The notes beneath the pieces are model-generated. The model searched no databases and was not told the DNA's origin. It saw nothing but the letters and a program-made list of their open reading frames with translations. From Sphaerolaimus hirsutus (taxonomy: Eukaryota > Nematoda > Chromadorea > Monhysterida > Sphaerolaimidae), in assembly GCA_964036195.1 (NCBI GenBank), contig OZ038450.1, positions 27,778,794-27,842,793 on the forward strand: a stretch of 64,000 nt of DNA, written 5' to 3'. This document shows positions 52,401 through 61,262 of this stretch, piece after piece (the stretch's first letter is position 1; each line of letters begins with the position of its first letter). Made by a program: the position numbers and the translations under genes.

Positions 52401-52766
52401 GCTGTTATTATACAAGCAATGCAGGGCCAAAGTGTTCTCAGAAATAGAGCCGATGATAACATCGAAGTAAAAGGAATTCACTACAATGAAAGAATGTGGT
52501 TTGCAGCACGACAAAACAGTTTGCGGCTATGGGACGGTAAGTTAAAGAAGATATGCAAACATTGCACAACAAAGTACGTGAAAATACCATTAAATACTGT
52601 ACACGTCATGTACATCTGTAAGGGGAATGAGAGCGACAGAAATATGCTGGCCACGACACAGTGCACAGTCCCATGTGGATGGAGGCAGGGACTTTTACAG
52701 TCAAATGTATGTCATGCACATCGCATACAGTGTGATAAAATGATACGTAAATGTTTATATGGCTAG
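49443..52766 (+). CDS. LINE endonuclease-reverse transcriptase (ORF2 protein)
   Basis: 1107 residues from ATG 49443. The N-terminal APE-type endonuclease has TETQ (52-55), GDFNGH (179-184) and SDHNAIV (264-270), the metal- and phosphate-binding signatures. The RT has QGGFRPNR (590-597), the first catalytic Asp in FVDAVKAFDRV (624-634), GVAQGCALSP (682-691) and FADD (726-729). Near the C-terminus a CKHC...H...C pattern resembles the zinc finger of many LINEs. All key residues are intact and there is no stop, so an active enzyme is plausible. It would nick the target and copy the element RNA in place. I do not assign the clade. The start was chosen because the reading frame becomes protein-like there and a splice acceptor precedes it. 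Confidence 0.95.
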   Translation: MSTNTGVLDSVTSTISLLSLCVLYQNTRCLRGNLQALLDTIHITGAEILCFTETQFRNAAECCNIGGYTSAHIFKTGSETGGISIYLRKGLKYSVTKVSDTVTNNILVVKVSNHPILDSIHSCANKMGRKLNLVVVYMENNSKVTKSGEQRRLNANIIAELEMIVRKGRSQNEETLIMGDFNGHIGNDELGIEGNTIDINTNGKLICEFMTHTGLGVLNNQLEGLWTYERKNAKSAIDLCFADGSMALTKGVIDAYSEYSSIQSDHNAIVMTFDYMMPCVVEKTRLLRPKSDIEELAFQNAIRGTRCRTYTEMVETITKAATVPVSTGKPRKPIKDMQLQGKKIAKLRRKIKRCSDNLEGLHLAAELKSERKQLSKMKSFDSRISKERAIAQLAKKPSVTLTDLYKKVNAIRNGGKNIVHTIKDDMGKEVTTKDDMKKELEKAWGVVITPNPGADLADTYSVQQVKSTSKQIDKLSCRISIIEVEKAIINLKNNKSSGTTSVYHEHLKLLEENHQSTLVNIFNSWFEGAEIPDDAAMCKMILLHKKGNKSDLRNYRTLGLSCNIKKVYMSILNRRLIRWLEDTNALTEMQGGFRPNRRTLDNIQILKTCYNYACANGNAFVTCFVDAVKAFDRVDRDKLWYKMRTMGIPDILVGAISNVYLKTRAIMTYGGYESDVLQYPIGVAQGCALSPTLYAIYLHDLADTLLRTGMGAKCGWQQDKIPALFFADDIVLLASKDSELQMLLDIFSQWAWTWSVSINASKSEVLRWGENTIPKKKWYIGSGDPALKNKAVLNETDSLRYLGVRINRGRDPFKDHKEACVTKMRQLSTLAISAARNTISPLYNGKMTWKAYVEPGSMYGVEVTGLEKKDLIEMDKIYMQTMKKIISLPNSASNAALTRDLDGILPSDKYRQLVLTNDHYMHHIDKRRWLSRALEEDKKLYDNQRVSVINTNNGLVKECKNSMNWKIDTSQLRTALIKKKVHLYRRAVIIQAMQGQSVLRNRADDNIEVKGIHYNERMWFAARQNSLRLWDGKLKKICKHCTTKYVKIPLNTVHVMYICKGNESDRNMLATTQCTVPCGWRQGLLQSNVCHAHRIQCDKMIRKCLYG

Positions 52767-52874
52767 CACAAGCAGAAACAGATAACAACTATTAGACTGG
52801 TAGGTGTACATTGGGAGAGGAGCGTAACCTCGTAAGAGGTAGGGCTCCAGATCTCGTTTTTTCTTCATTCATTC
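52767..52874 (+). promoter_or_regulatory. LINE 3' UTR with GTAA-loop hairpin and TTCATTC tail
   Basis: ACCTC-GTAA-GAGGT (52827-52840) forms a 5-bp stem with a GNRA tetraloop. It is enclosed by GGAGC/GCTCC (52819-52823 and 52844-52848). The element ends CTCGTTTTTTC then TTCATTCATTC. In several LINE clades a 3' stem-loop is what the RT recognises, and a similar role is inferred. Confidence 0.65.
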
Positions 52875-52880
52875 ATTGTC

Positions 52881-53707
52881 ACATTAAAATGGTATTTTAT
52901 GACTGCTCCCAAAATTGTTGGGCTGCAGACAAGTCTAAACAGTACGCATTTAAAACGAAGTACTATTAAGTTATTTTCAGTTACTGGTTTTGAGGCATCT
53001 TTCAGCCAGAAAAATCGTGTGTAGTCTCTAGCTTGGTCATGCAATCCTATTTGCAAAAATGCCTTTTCAATATTGGCAATTAATGCTAGATCGCCTGCCC
53101 TGAACCTCAGGAGTAGGCCCAGTGCTAATGGTGTTGTAATTGGTCCTCTAAAAAGGCACTCGTTGAAACTGGGCTTACCTGCCGACCCATCGTACACAAT
53201 TCTGCATGATGTTGATTTGCCCGGCATGATTACTGGCTGGAGTGGCAGGTAATGAATCCCCTTGTTGTCTGTTTTGTCGTCACAGATCTCAATTATTCCC
53301 TTTTATAGTTGGTTGTCCAAAACTTTCCGGTATTGTTCGAATAAGTTTGGATCTTTGTTGAATCTTCTTATCAGTGATTTAAACTGCACCAAGGCTTCTG
53401 CTTTTCCCGTGGGCAGGTCACTGATACTCTCTTTATACGGCCAGTCAATATAGTATTGTTTGTTGTTGTCGTTGAATTTTATGCTATTTATTATCATCTC
53501 CTCTGCAATGTTGTCATCAATTGCATAGGGGTCATCAGTGATTCCCACTGCTTCTAGACTGTGAAATTGTCGTAGTGTTTCCTTTCCTATGGCCACTATG
53601 GCTACTTTTTGATGATTTTTTGTTGGTTCAGTTAAGCTTGAACTACAAGTGAAGTTACAGGCATGATCCATAGTTGCAGAATGTACAGCTACCAAAATCA
53701 AAGCCAA
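52881..53707 (-). pseudogene. BEL/Pao pol fragment, upstream half (protease-RT linker and RT start)
   Basis: Two open pieces (53303-53707 and 52881-53227) match the intact element from about residue 955 to 1210: ETLRQFHSLEAVGITDDP, then STSCRIVYDGSAGKP and the RT start with FLQIGLHD. They are separated by stop codons near 53228-53302. The fragment runs on across the LINE into 39719-39250. Confidence 0.88.
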
Positions 53708-54020
53708 ACAGACAAACCTGCATGCAGGTTTTTCTTCTGCAAATTTGTCTATTACCGTGCTAAATTCACTTTATTTTTTTCCGTTTTCCGTTTTCCGGCA
53801 TTTCATTTTTCCGTTTTCCGTTTTCCGGCCGACTATTTTTTTTTACCTTTCCGTTTTCCGTTTTCCGCTGAGTGAAAATTTTTTACCTTTCCGTTTTCCG
53901 TTTTCCGGCAGAAATTTTTGTTTTACCTTTCCGTTTTCCGTTTTCCGTAAACTGAAAAAATTTTACCTTTCCGTTTTCCGTTTTCCGTAAAAAAAATTTT
54001 TTGACACCCTACGTTACCCA

Positions 54021-54747
54021 GTTGACATTAGTATTTAGTTGAGCTTAGGTAGTATTCAGCTGAAGTAAATTTAATTTACGTTTCTTTTGAAATGTTAATG
54101 AAAATGTTGATTCAGTGATTGGACATAACACTGTAGAATATTGATGAAAAATAAAAGAATTATGCACCCAGTAACCCAATATTTTGAGAAAACGATACTT
54201 TGCTCTTTTATTCAGATGGCATATGGTAGACTCCATTTTATGTGTGCGTAAATACAGTTTCGAACAATTATATTTTCAAAACTACAAGAAACTACCTGAC
54301 ACCTTTGTCCACATTTTTGAATTTGATGTGTAATTTTTGTCTCACTTTTCCAAAAAAGAAAAATAAAAGTTGTGAAATACCTTGTGCTTGTCCATGCATT
54401 CATCCATTTCGAGCACATTTCCCATCATTTTCCTGATTTGTTGTCTTCTTTCGAAGTTTATAACTCTCAAATTTATGTATCGCAGGGCCATAATATTATA
54501 TTTAAATACGAGGATGGATTTTTTCATGTGCGAAATTTAATCAGCCCAAATATTTTTCTCACACACTCCGGTTTGTTGTATCTTGAATTTTGAAATGCAG
54601 TGCCAATTTCATTGCTGTTCCTAAACCATGAGGAACATTTTACACCTAAAACACAACAAGTTACAGCAAATCGGGCTGCCTTAAAAAGTCGGGCCAATTA
54701 AATTTTGCCCCAGCTCTGTCAGAGTTGGCAACGAGCCAACACTTCCG
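54021..54747. other. Unassigned sequence
   Basis: AT-rich, with short open frames only. No domain, repeat array or TIR was recognised. Confidence 0.4.
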
Positions 54748-54924
54748 ATGGATCCAAATAAAGTGTCCTATAGTAGATTAGCTTATGAATTTGACTGCGT
54801 GCTGGAGGATGTCGTGATTCCGACGCAAAATGAGCTAAACAATTTTTATCTGCGGCACCAGAATGCCTCCTGGTTTTACGGCATCAAGCATCCATTGGTT
54901 GGCTGGAATTTTGGGTGTTTTTAG
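54748..54924 (+). CDS. Possible host exon or small ORF
   Basis: ATG 54748 opens a frame of 58 codons (MDPNKVSYSRLAYEFDCVLE ...) with varied, protein-like composition, ending at TAG 54922. GG|GTGTTT near 54913 could instead be a donor. The upstream frame (RVGNEPTLP) is open too. It could be the first exon of the gene whose GC-rich sequence follows at 55256. No family recognised. Confidence 0.35.
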   Translation: MDPNKVSYSRLAYEFDCVLEDVVIPTQNELNNFYLRHQNASWFYGIKHPLVGWNFGCF

Positions 54925-55255
54925 TCCATGTGCACTCCCAGACGGTCATGCAAAGTGTCCGAAGACATTTAAAATGCTTTGTAAAAATGCATGCAAAGTG
55001 TCGAAAGTCATGCGAAATGTTCTGCAAAACGCGTTTGACAATTTATTGCATGTTGTAGCAATCGTTAGAATTTTTATACCTAATATTTCAAAACTTCAAT
55101 TTTCAAAACATTTTGAATTTAAAAACACTGTTTTTTAAAAACTGGGTCATTCAAAAAACCGTTATCCACCCCCATTTGAACCAACTGAATTTAGCCCAGG
55201 GCCGGTGATCCATACCCAGTGACATTCCCTACCATGGACCTGCACCTACACGCAG

Positions 55256-55381
55256 GACATGTGCTACACGCAACTGTGCATGCTGTCGACGGAGCTTTGC
55301 GCCCTGCGGCGGGCGGCCCTGGGTGCGGCCGCCTTCCCCGGCACCGCCACCTACCACCAGCACCTGGTGCCAGTCCCAGAT
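55256..55381 (+). pseudogene. GC-rich coding-like host exon, interrupted by a hAT-like element
   Basis: After an acceptor-like CACCTACACGCAG the frame reads DMCYTQLCMLSTELCALRRA and onward to VPVPD, with G or C in nearly every third codon position, unlike anything nearby. It stops at the insertion point of the 5.4-kb element (target duplication TCCCAGAT) and resumes at 60788 with CATGTCCAGTGCTCTGTC, where a donor-like GTGAGA follows at 60808. The insertion therefore splits a probable exon, which would be inactivated unless the element is spliced out. Frame choice is by codon bias alone. Confidence 0.4.
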
Positions 55382-56694
55382 CAGGCTGTCCGGGAGGGGC
55401 ACATACAAACTGGGGTACACGGGGCACATACAAATTTGCATGTGCCCAAACTTGGAAACATACATTTCTTTTTCAGTTTGTATGTGCCCGAACTACCGGG
55501 CACATGCATGTTTGTATGTGCCCGCGGCCGGGCACATGCACGCGCGCGCGCGTGTGTATGTTTCCAAAACGCGGGCACATACATTTTTTTAGAACTCTGT
55601 ATGTTCCCGTTACTGGGCACATACATGATTCCGAGGTGATTGTATGTTCCCCAGCACGGGCACATACAAATTTTGTACAATTTTTTTTGATAAGTATAGT
55701 CGCAGACATGATATTACACAGGTTTGGTCCACTTATGTTTCCCTTCGCTGAGCGTCAATGAAATTCAACATCTTACTGAACAGCGAAGTGCAATACATCT
55801 TAAATACGGTAGAAAAACGGTGCACAGTGGGTCGTGAATATGTCAATATGTATAGTCGACGGACATATCATTCTACAAAATTGGAAAGTTATATTTTGTT
55901 CTTGTAGAGCGAACGAGAAAGGAATTTAGTAAAAAAGAAAATATAAAGATAGTAAGAAGGAAAATAAAAATGTGCTGTTCTTTACTCGTTTACTCCAATT
56001 TTTGTGCCGATAGGTACTGCAAATTTTTGATTATACGTTTACCTACGTTTAATCTAATTCATATTTAGAAAAGTTACACGCTATCGATTCATTTTGACGA
56101 AAACTTGTTACGTTCAAAATTTTGAATTCAGAAAACGTTCCCGCTTTGTATTTATTCAGATCCAGACGACGCTTGGATGGCATCATGCCAAAAAACTCAA
56201 CTACACTTTGACGGGGGTTTGAATTGTGCGGGCACTGCCCTCTGGAAACCACGACATTCATCTGAAGGGTAAAATAAGACTGGACAAAATTATGCAAACG
56301 ATTACAAAGTCCCAAAAAATTTCTTTGGATTTCTCCCGCTTTTTAAGTATCATTTTGTATACTCGGCGGACCGTAAAGTATGAGCAGAATCTTACCATAA
56401 TTCAAGGAATATAATACTGTGATAAATTTGTAATTAATTATTCCATAATAAAAACGAAATATTATGATGAAAAATTGCAAAACTTTTGGATCATTATTCA
56501 GATGGGTTATGGTAGGTTTCCATACTAAATGTGATGTTCGCCGAGTAAATAGCAAAATAAATAGCATTAACGCGGCAATTGGAAACAAATTCATCGATGG
56601 CGGCGTATTGCGTGTGCACACACTAGTTTACTGCCAGATTTGGGTAGACTCATAAATCGACTTTGAACACATTTGAGTTTACTGAAATCAGCTG

Positions 56695-56790
56695 AAAATT
56701 TTCAGCTATCTATCCCTCAGAGAAGCGATTTGCTATCCATCAACCCTGGGAGGATCAAAATCTAGAATACCCCTGATTGTTGGTGTAGTT
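56695..56790 (+). mobile_element. Remnant of the CAGGGGTCTCC element
   Basis: CAGCTATCTATCCCTCAGAG, GCGATTTGCTATCCATC and AGAATACCCCTGAT align with the right part of 57872-58341. The left part is gone. Confidence 0.55.
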
Positions 56791-57239
56791 GATGTCATTT
56801 TTTGTGACTGACCAAAAAAAGACATAGTGAGCCTTGAGTGTGCCTACTCCGCAGTCACCAACCAAGTCACGCTAAACCAGAAGAGGTCATCAGAAATGAC
56901 TGGCTGATGAATTACGCGTAGTTTCTGATGGCACAACTAGACCCACTATGGACTGGAATGAAAATCTAAACAGGGACACCAACTACACCAGAAGAAAATG
57001 ACGCCTCACAATTACACACACATACTTTTAAATTGGAAAAAAATCATTCCCCATTGCGTGATTTTCACCCTAAAAAATCCCCCCAAAAAAACTTTGCTGT
57101 AATTCCAAACTTTTTTGGCATCGATACCGATACGGAACCGAGAATTTTGAAATTCCCAACCCTAGCAAAAGCAATGACACTGAGCTTTTATGGCCCTACA
57201 CAGCTAGTTGACAAGGACACTAAACTGGTCTACTGGTTC

Positions 57240-57515
57240 CCACAAAATAGTAAATAAGCTAAAGTTGCCATGCGATTACTCAGATCAGGGGTCTCCTAGG
57301 GGGGGGGGGCTGGGGGGGGGCTACCCCCCCCCCAAATCCGCCAGCTATCTATCTATCCCAGAGGCCGCTCAGCTATCTATCTATCCTGAGGCAAAATTTT
57401 TGGCTACTACCCCCAAAGACCCCCCCCCCCCCCAAATCGCTCAGCTATCTATCTATCTGGAGCAGTTTTTGAGAAATTTTCCCCAAATTTTCACTCAAAG
57501 TATGTCGTTAAAAAA
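57240..57515 (+). repeat. Direct duplicate of 57838-58060
   Basis: AGTAAATAAGCTAAAGTTG, GCGATTACTCAGATCAGGGG and the following C/G-run and CAGCTATCTATC words recur about 597 bp downstream. The duplicate includes host flank plus the left half of the hAT-like element, so it arose by a local duplication after that element inserted. Confidence 0.75.
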
Positions 57516-57871
57516 GCCTCATTGAACTTTTGAAAGTGTGTCGATATTTAACCTAAAGTGTATCGTTAAAAAAGCCATTGTGTCGTTTCGTAAGCCACAA
57601 TACAATAATATAAATATAAATACGTACAACCCATGCACACATTAATATGAAGAAAGAGGGAAATATAAGTGGCGGTGAGATGACAGGCATTTTTTGCATC
57701 ATACCTATGTGCGTCTGGTATGGACACGTGTGGACAATTTAATTTGTTGCCTTAGGTAGATTGCAAATGACATAGGAATCTGTAGTCACCTTGAGAATAC
57801 ATCTGACGCTTATGTATTGCCATGCAAATACAGTAGTAAATAAGCTAAAGTTGACATGCGATTACTCAGAT

Positions 57872-58341
57872 CAGGGGTCTCCTAGGGGGGGGGGGGCTGG
57901 CGGGGGGGGGGCTGCCCCCCCCCCAAATACGCCAGCTATCTATCTATCCTGAGGCAAAATTTTTGGCTACTACCCCCAAAGACCCCCCCCCCCCAAATCG
58001 CTCAGCTATCTATCTGGAGCGGTTTTTGAGAAATTTTCCCCAAATTTTCACTCAAAATCAATAATTATCGCACCTTTTTATAGTTTTTCATCTTCAAAAT
58101 TGTGCTCTCCAGCTATATGCATGGTTATATGCCTGTGTTTAGCCATTTTAAACCTACTTTTAGCCACTTTTAACCAATTACTAGCGAATTTTCCCCTTTC
58201 CGCCTTCTATGCACTGAAAAAGCCTATATATTTTGCCCCCGCGAGCCCCCCCCCAGAAAATTTTTTCAGCTATCTATCCCTGGGAGGAGCGATTTGCTAT
58301 CTATCCAGCCCCCGCGAGGGCCAAAATCTTGGAGACCCCTG
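57872..58341 (+). mobile_element. Small hAT-like element, TIR CAGGGGTCTCC, duplication ACTCAGAT
   Basis: CAGGGGTCTCC and GGAGACCCCTG are inverted ends. ACTCAGAT flanks both exactly (57864-57871 and 58342-58349). CAGCTATCTATC words recur inside. 470 bp, non-coding. Confidence 0.85.
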
Positions 58342-58442
58342 ACTCAGATGGAATACAGTAGATTTCATTGTGAAGCGTGCGGTCTAGGGAAAGCTTAATG
58401 CGCCTTGTGTGCGCGGCGCGGGCACCTATATGTATAGATATG

Positions 58443-59591
58443 TGTACACCACTGATCACTAACATCCAACCATGAGCGATTTTTTTTTTAAAAGTTCGCC
58501 ACCCCCAATCTAGGACTTATCGGTTGGGTGTGTTCCATGAAAAATAAAGTTTAAACATTTGTCTAAAAAAGTATATGGGCACCCCCCGCTGAAACCCCCC
58601 GTGGGCCGTGTAAACGGCCCAGACTTTTTTATACAATTTTTCGCTGATCACTCAAGAAGTCCAATCGCGAGTTATAATTCACTGAAATCATGTCTTTCAT
58701 AGCCGTTTTTTGGCCTGAAAAACAGAACAGGCTCATGGCGAAGTGCCAAAAGCCATTTCAATGGCATTTTTACCTTTCAAAATAAGATAATGATATTTTA
58801 ATTTTGTATTGCTTTGTACCGCGGAATGCATGCTGTCGTCATTCTTATCGCAGAACTTTCTTGTGCTGCGAAACGTGATTGGAAAAAAACTTCCACATGA
58901 AAGAGGAAGCCAAAGGCATTGTTTTAAAACTTACTGCGCGGAAATACACCCTCCCAAATTTTTGAGAATATGCGAGGCGAAATTTAAAACACCTTGCTAC
59001 ATTTTCATCTCTACTAATTTTCTTCCCGGATTGAAATTTAGTGTCTTCTTAAAACTTCGCCTCGCATATTCTCAAAAATTTGGGAGTGTGTATTTCCGCG
59101 CGGTAAGTTTTTAAAGAATGCCTTCGTCTTCCTCTCTCATGTGGAAGTTTTTTTCCAATCAAGTTTCGCAGCGCTAGAAAGTTCTGCGATAAGAATGACG
59201 ACCGCGTGCATTCCGCGGTACAACGCAATACAAAATAAAAATATCATTATCTTATTTTGATAGGTAAAAATGCCGTTGAAATGGCTTTTGGTACTTCGCC
59301 ATGAGCCTGTTCTGTTTTTCAGGCCAAAAAACGGCCTCGAAAGACAGGATTTTAGTGAATTGTAACTCACGATTGGAGTTGTGTGATCAGCAAAAAATTG
59401 TATGAAAAAAGTGTGGGCCGTTTACACGGCCCACGGGGGGTTTCAAGCGGGGGTGCCCATATACTTTTTTAGGCAAATGTTTAAACTTCATTTTTCATGG
59501 AACACATCCAACCGATACGTCCTAGATCGGGGGTGGCTAACTTTTTAAAAAAAATCGCTCGTGGTTGGATGTTAGTGATCAGCGGTGTACA
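58443..59591. mobile_element. 1.15-kb near-perfect palindrome (foldback element)
   Basis: TGTACACC at 58443 and GGTGTACA ending 59591 are the outer ends of two arms of about 500 bp. The arms share ACTGATCACTAACATCCAAC, GTGGGCCGTGTAAACGGCCC, GGAAAAAAACTTCCACATGA and GCGAGGC...ATTCTCAAAAATTTGGGA-type blocks. The spacer near 58990-59045 is under 60 bases. Open frames in it are mirror images of each other and not genes. Confidence 0.85.
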
Positions 59592-60835
59592 TTAAAAAAC
59601 ACGATCGATCGCCAAACAACCCCGCAACTCAAACAGAACCCCATCCCCCAGACAGACCTGCCGCGGCGGAATCAACGCGCAGTGGGTGGCGACGGCAAGC
59701 GGCCCACGCGCCGCATTCAAACTGCAACACGAGTCGGACAGCGGCGTGGCGCTGGTCAAAACGGGCGGTGGAAATGAACCCGCGGCAAGAAATGCCTGCG
59801 TCCGAGCTACTGCACTGTGAGCGCGGCTGAATATAGAAATCTGTGTGGGGGGATGGGCATTTTAAATTTTGTAATGTTTAAACGCTTTGGAGATAAGTTG
59901 GAAATGAGTGGAGGGAAATGCCGCGCGACAGTGCGATTGCGGAGATAAAATGGCCTAGAAATAAAAAAAGAGAATGGGCGGGTAAAAAAAATGAGAATGC
60001 GCGGGTAAGTATTGCAGAATACGGAATGAAACTATTCAATTGTGCCCGCACAATTCAAACCCCCGTCAAAGTGTAGTTGAGTTTTTTGGCATGATGCCAT
60101 CCAAGCGTCGCCTGGATCTGAATAAATACAAAGCCGAACGTTTTCTGAATTCAAAATTTTGAACGTAACAAGTCTTCGTCAAAATGAATCGATAGCGTGT
60201 AACTTTTCTAAATATGAATTAGATTAAACGTAGGTAAACGTATAATCAAAAATTTGCAGCACCTATCGGCACAAAAATTGGAGTAAACGTGTGCGTAAAG
60301 AACAGCACATTTTTATTTTCCTTCTTACTATCTTTATATTTTCTTTTTTACTAAATTCGTTTCTCGTTCGCTCTACAAGAACAAAATATAACTTTCCAAT
60401 TTTGTAGAATGATTTGTCTGTCGACTATACCGCCACAAACACTAAATTTATTTTATGTATGTGCCCAAATGTGGAAACATGCATCATTATTTTTCCGTGT
60501 ATGTTTCCAAAGGTGGGCACATACAATTTTTTAAAAGCATGTATGTTTCCAAAGCTGGGCACATACATGTTTTTCTGAAATGTATGTGCCCCAAATCATG
60601 GGGAACATACACGCGTGTATGTTTCCAAGCGGGGGCACATGCATTGTTTTCAAAAGTTGTATGTGCCCCAAGCGGGGCACATACATTCTTTTTATCGCGT
60701 GCATGTGCCCAAATATGGGGAACATACATAGCGGGCACATGCAGGGGCACATACGTATGTGCCCCTCCCGGACAGCCTGTCCCAGATCATGTCCAGTGCT
60801 CTGTCGAGTGAGAAGTCTCTGTCCTATATTTATAC

Positions 60836-60930
60836 CGTATTTCCTCGAAATACCCCCAGGGGGTTTATTTTTTCAGAGTGGAAATTTTGAGGGAGGTAAT
60901 TCGATCGGGGGGGGGGTATTAATTCGCCAT
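60836..60930 (+). mobile_element. Left end of the CCGTATTTCCTCGAAATAC family
   Basis: ATACCGTATTTCCTCGAAAT followed by C-run and G-run words. No right terminus. Confidence 0.5.
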
Positions 60931-61262
60931 AAATTTTCATGAAGGATCGTAGCAAAGAATGGCATTTTACACACAAAACTGGTAGTAAACGTGAACGAAC
61001 AGGGGCGCATAAATATGACTAGTGGGCAGGGTATTAGCGTAGGGTATACATGATCATATCCCCCACACCCAATAGCGATATTGCACAATGTTCACTTTGC
61101 GATGCTGTACCGTCAATCGGCATTCATCAAGGACACCTGTGCCGATGGCAGCGCCATCTATGCCAACAGCTAATACCCTGCCCGTTAGTCATGTACGCCC
61201 CCTATACATGACTAGTGTGTAGAAATGCATGATTGATGAGTCTACATGACTAGCGGGTTTAC

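Larger units (their letters stand above)
39720..52874 (+). mobile_element. 13.2-kb LINE-like retrotransposon with intron-bearing first gene
   Basis: Its edges are fixed by the interrupted BEL/Pao fragment: removing 39720-52874 plus one copy of ATTGTC (39714-39719 and 52875-52880) restores the continuity seen in other copies. It ends in a TTCATTC-type tail. It contains two tandem hairpins at the 5' end, a gene of 14 exon-like blocks (40110-46364), an unrecognised ORF (46392-48746) and an endonuclease-RT ORF (49443-52766), all in one forward frame. That is more than twice the length of most LINEs. The RT ORF is undamaged, so the copy may be young or active. Confidence 0.9.
38902..54011 (-). mobile_element. 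hAT-like composite (TAGGGTGTCA family, copy 4), split by a 13.2-kb LINE
   Basis: TAGGGTGTCA at 38902 and TGACACCCTA ending 54011 are perfect inverted termini. The flanks CTTACCCA (38894-38901) and GTTACCCA (54013-54020, after one extra C) match at 7 of 8. CCGTTTTCCG arrays occupy about 38915-39180 and 53780-54000. The cargo is a BEL/Pao pol fragment in minus orientation (39190-39719 and 52881-53750), interrupted by the LINE. Without the LINE the composite would be about 1.95 kb. Confidence 0.85.
55382..60779. mobile_element. 5.4-kb hAT-like element, TIR CAGGCTGTCCGGGAGGGGCA
   Basis: The left end CAGGCTGTCCGGGAGGGGCA and the right end TGCCCCTCCCGGACAGCCTG are inverted. TCCCAGAT is duplicated exactly (55374-55381 and 60780-60787). 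Long inverted arms follow (55850-56240 against 60045-60430). Both subterminal parts carry arrays in which TGTATGTGCCC and GGGCACATACA alternate (55396-55665 and 60455-60765). The 11-base terminus is shared with the 19116-21068 element. It contains three nested or duplicated structures (56695-56790, 57240-58341, 58443-59591) but no transposase. Confidence 0.88.

Noticed and set aside
55219..55761. 180-codon frame rich in Cys-Met-Pro words
   Set aside because: Past 55381 it is only the alternating TGTATGTGCCC array of the 5.4-kb element. The same words occur reversed at 60455-60811. Only 55256-55381 may be coding.
58809..59370. Open frames inside the 1.15-kb palindrome
   Set aside because: Each has a mirror partner on the other strand. 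They reflect the inverted repeat, not a gene.
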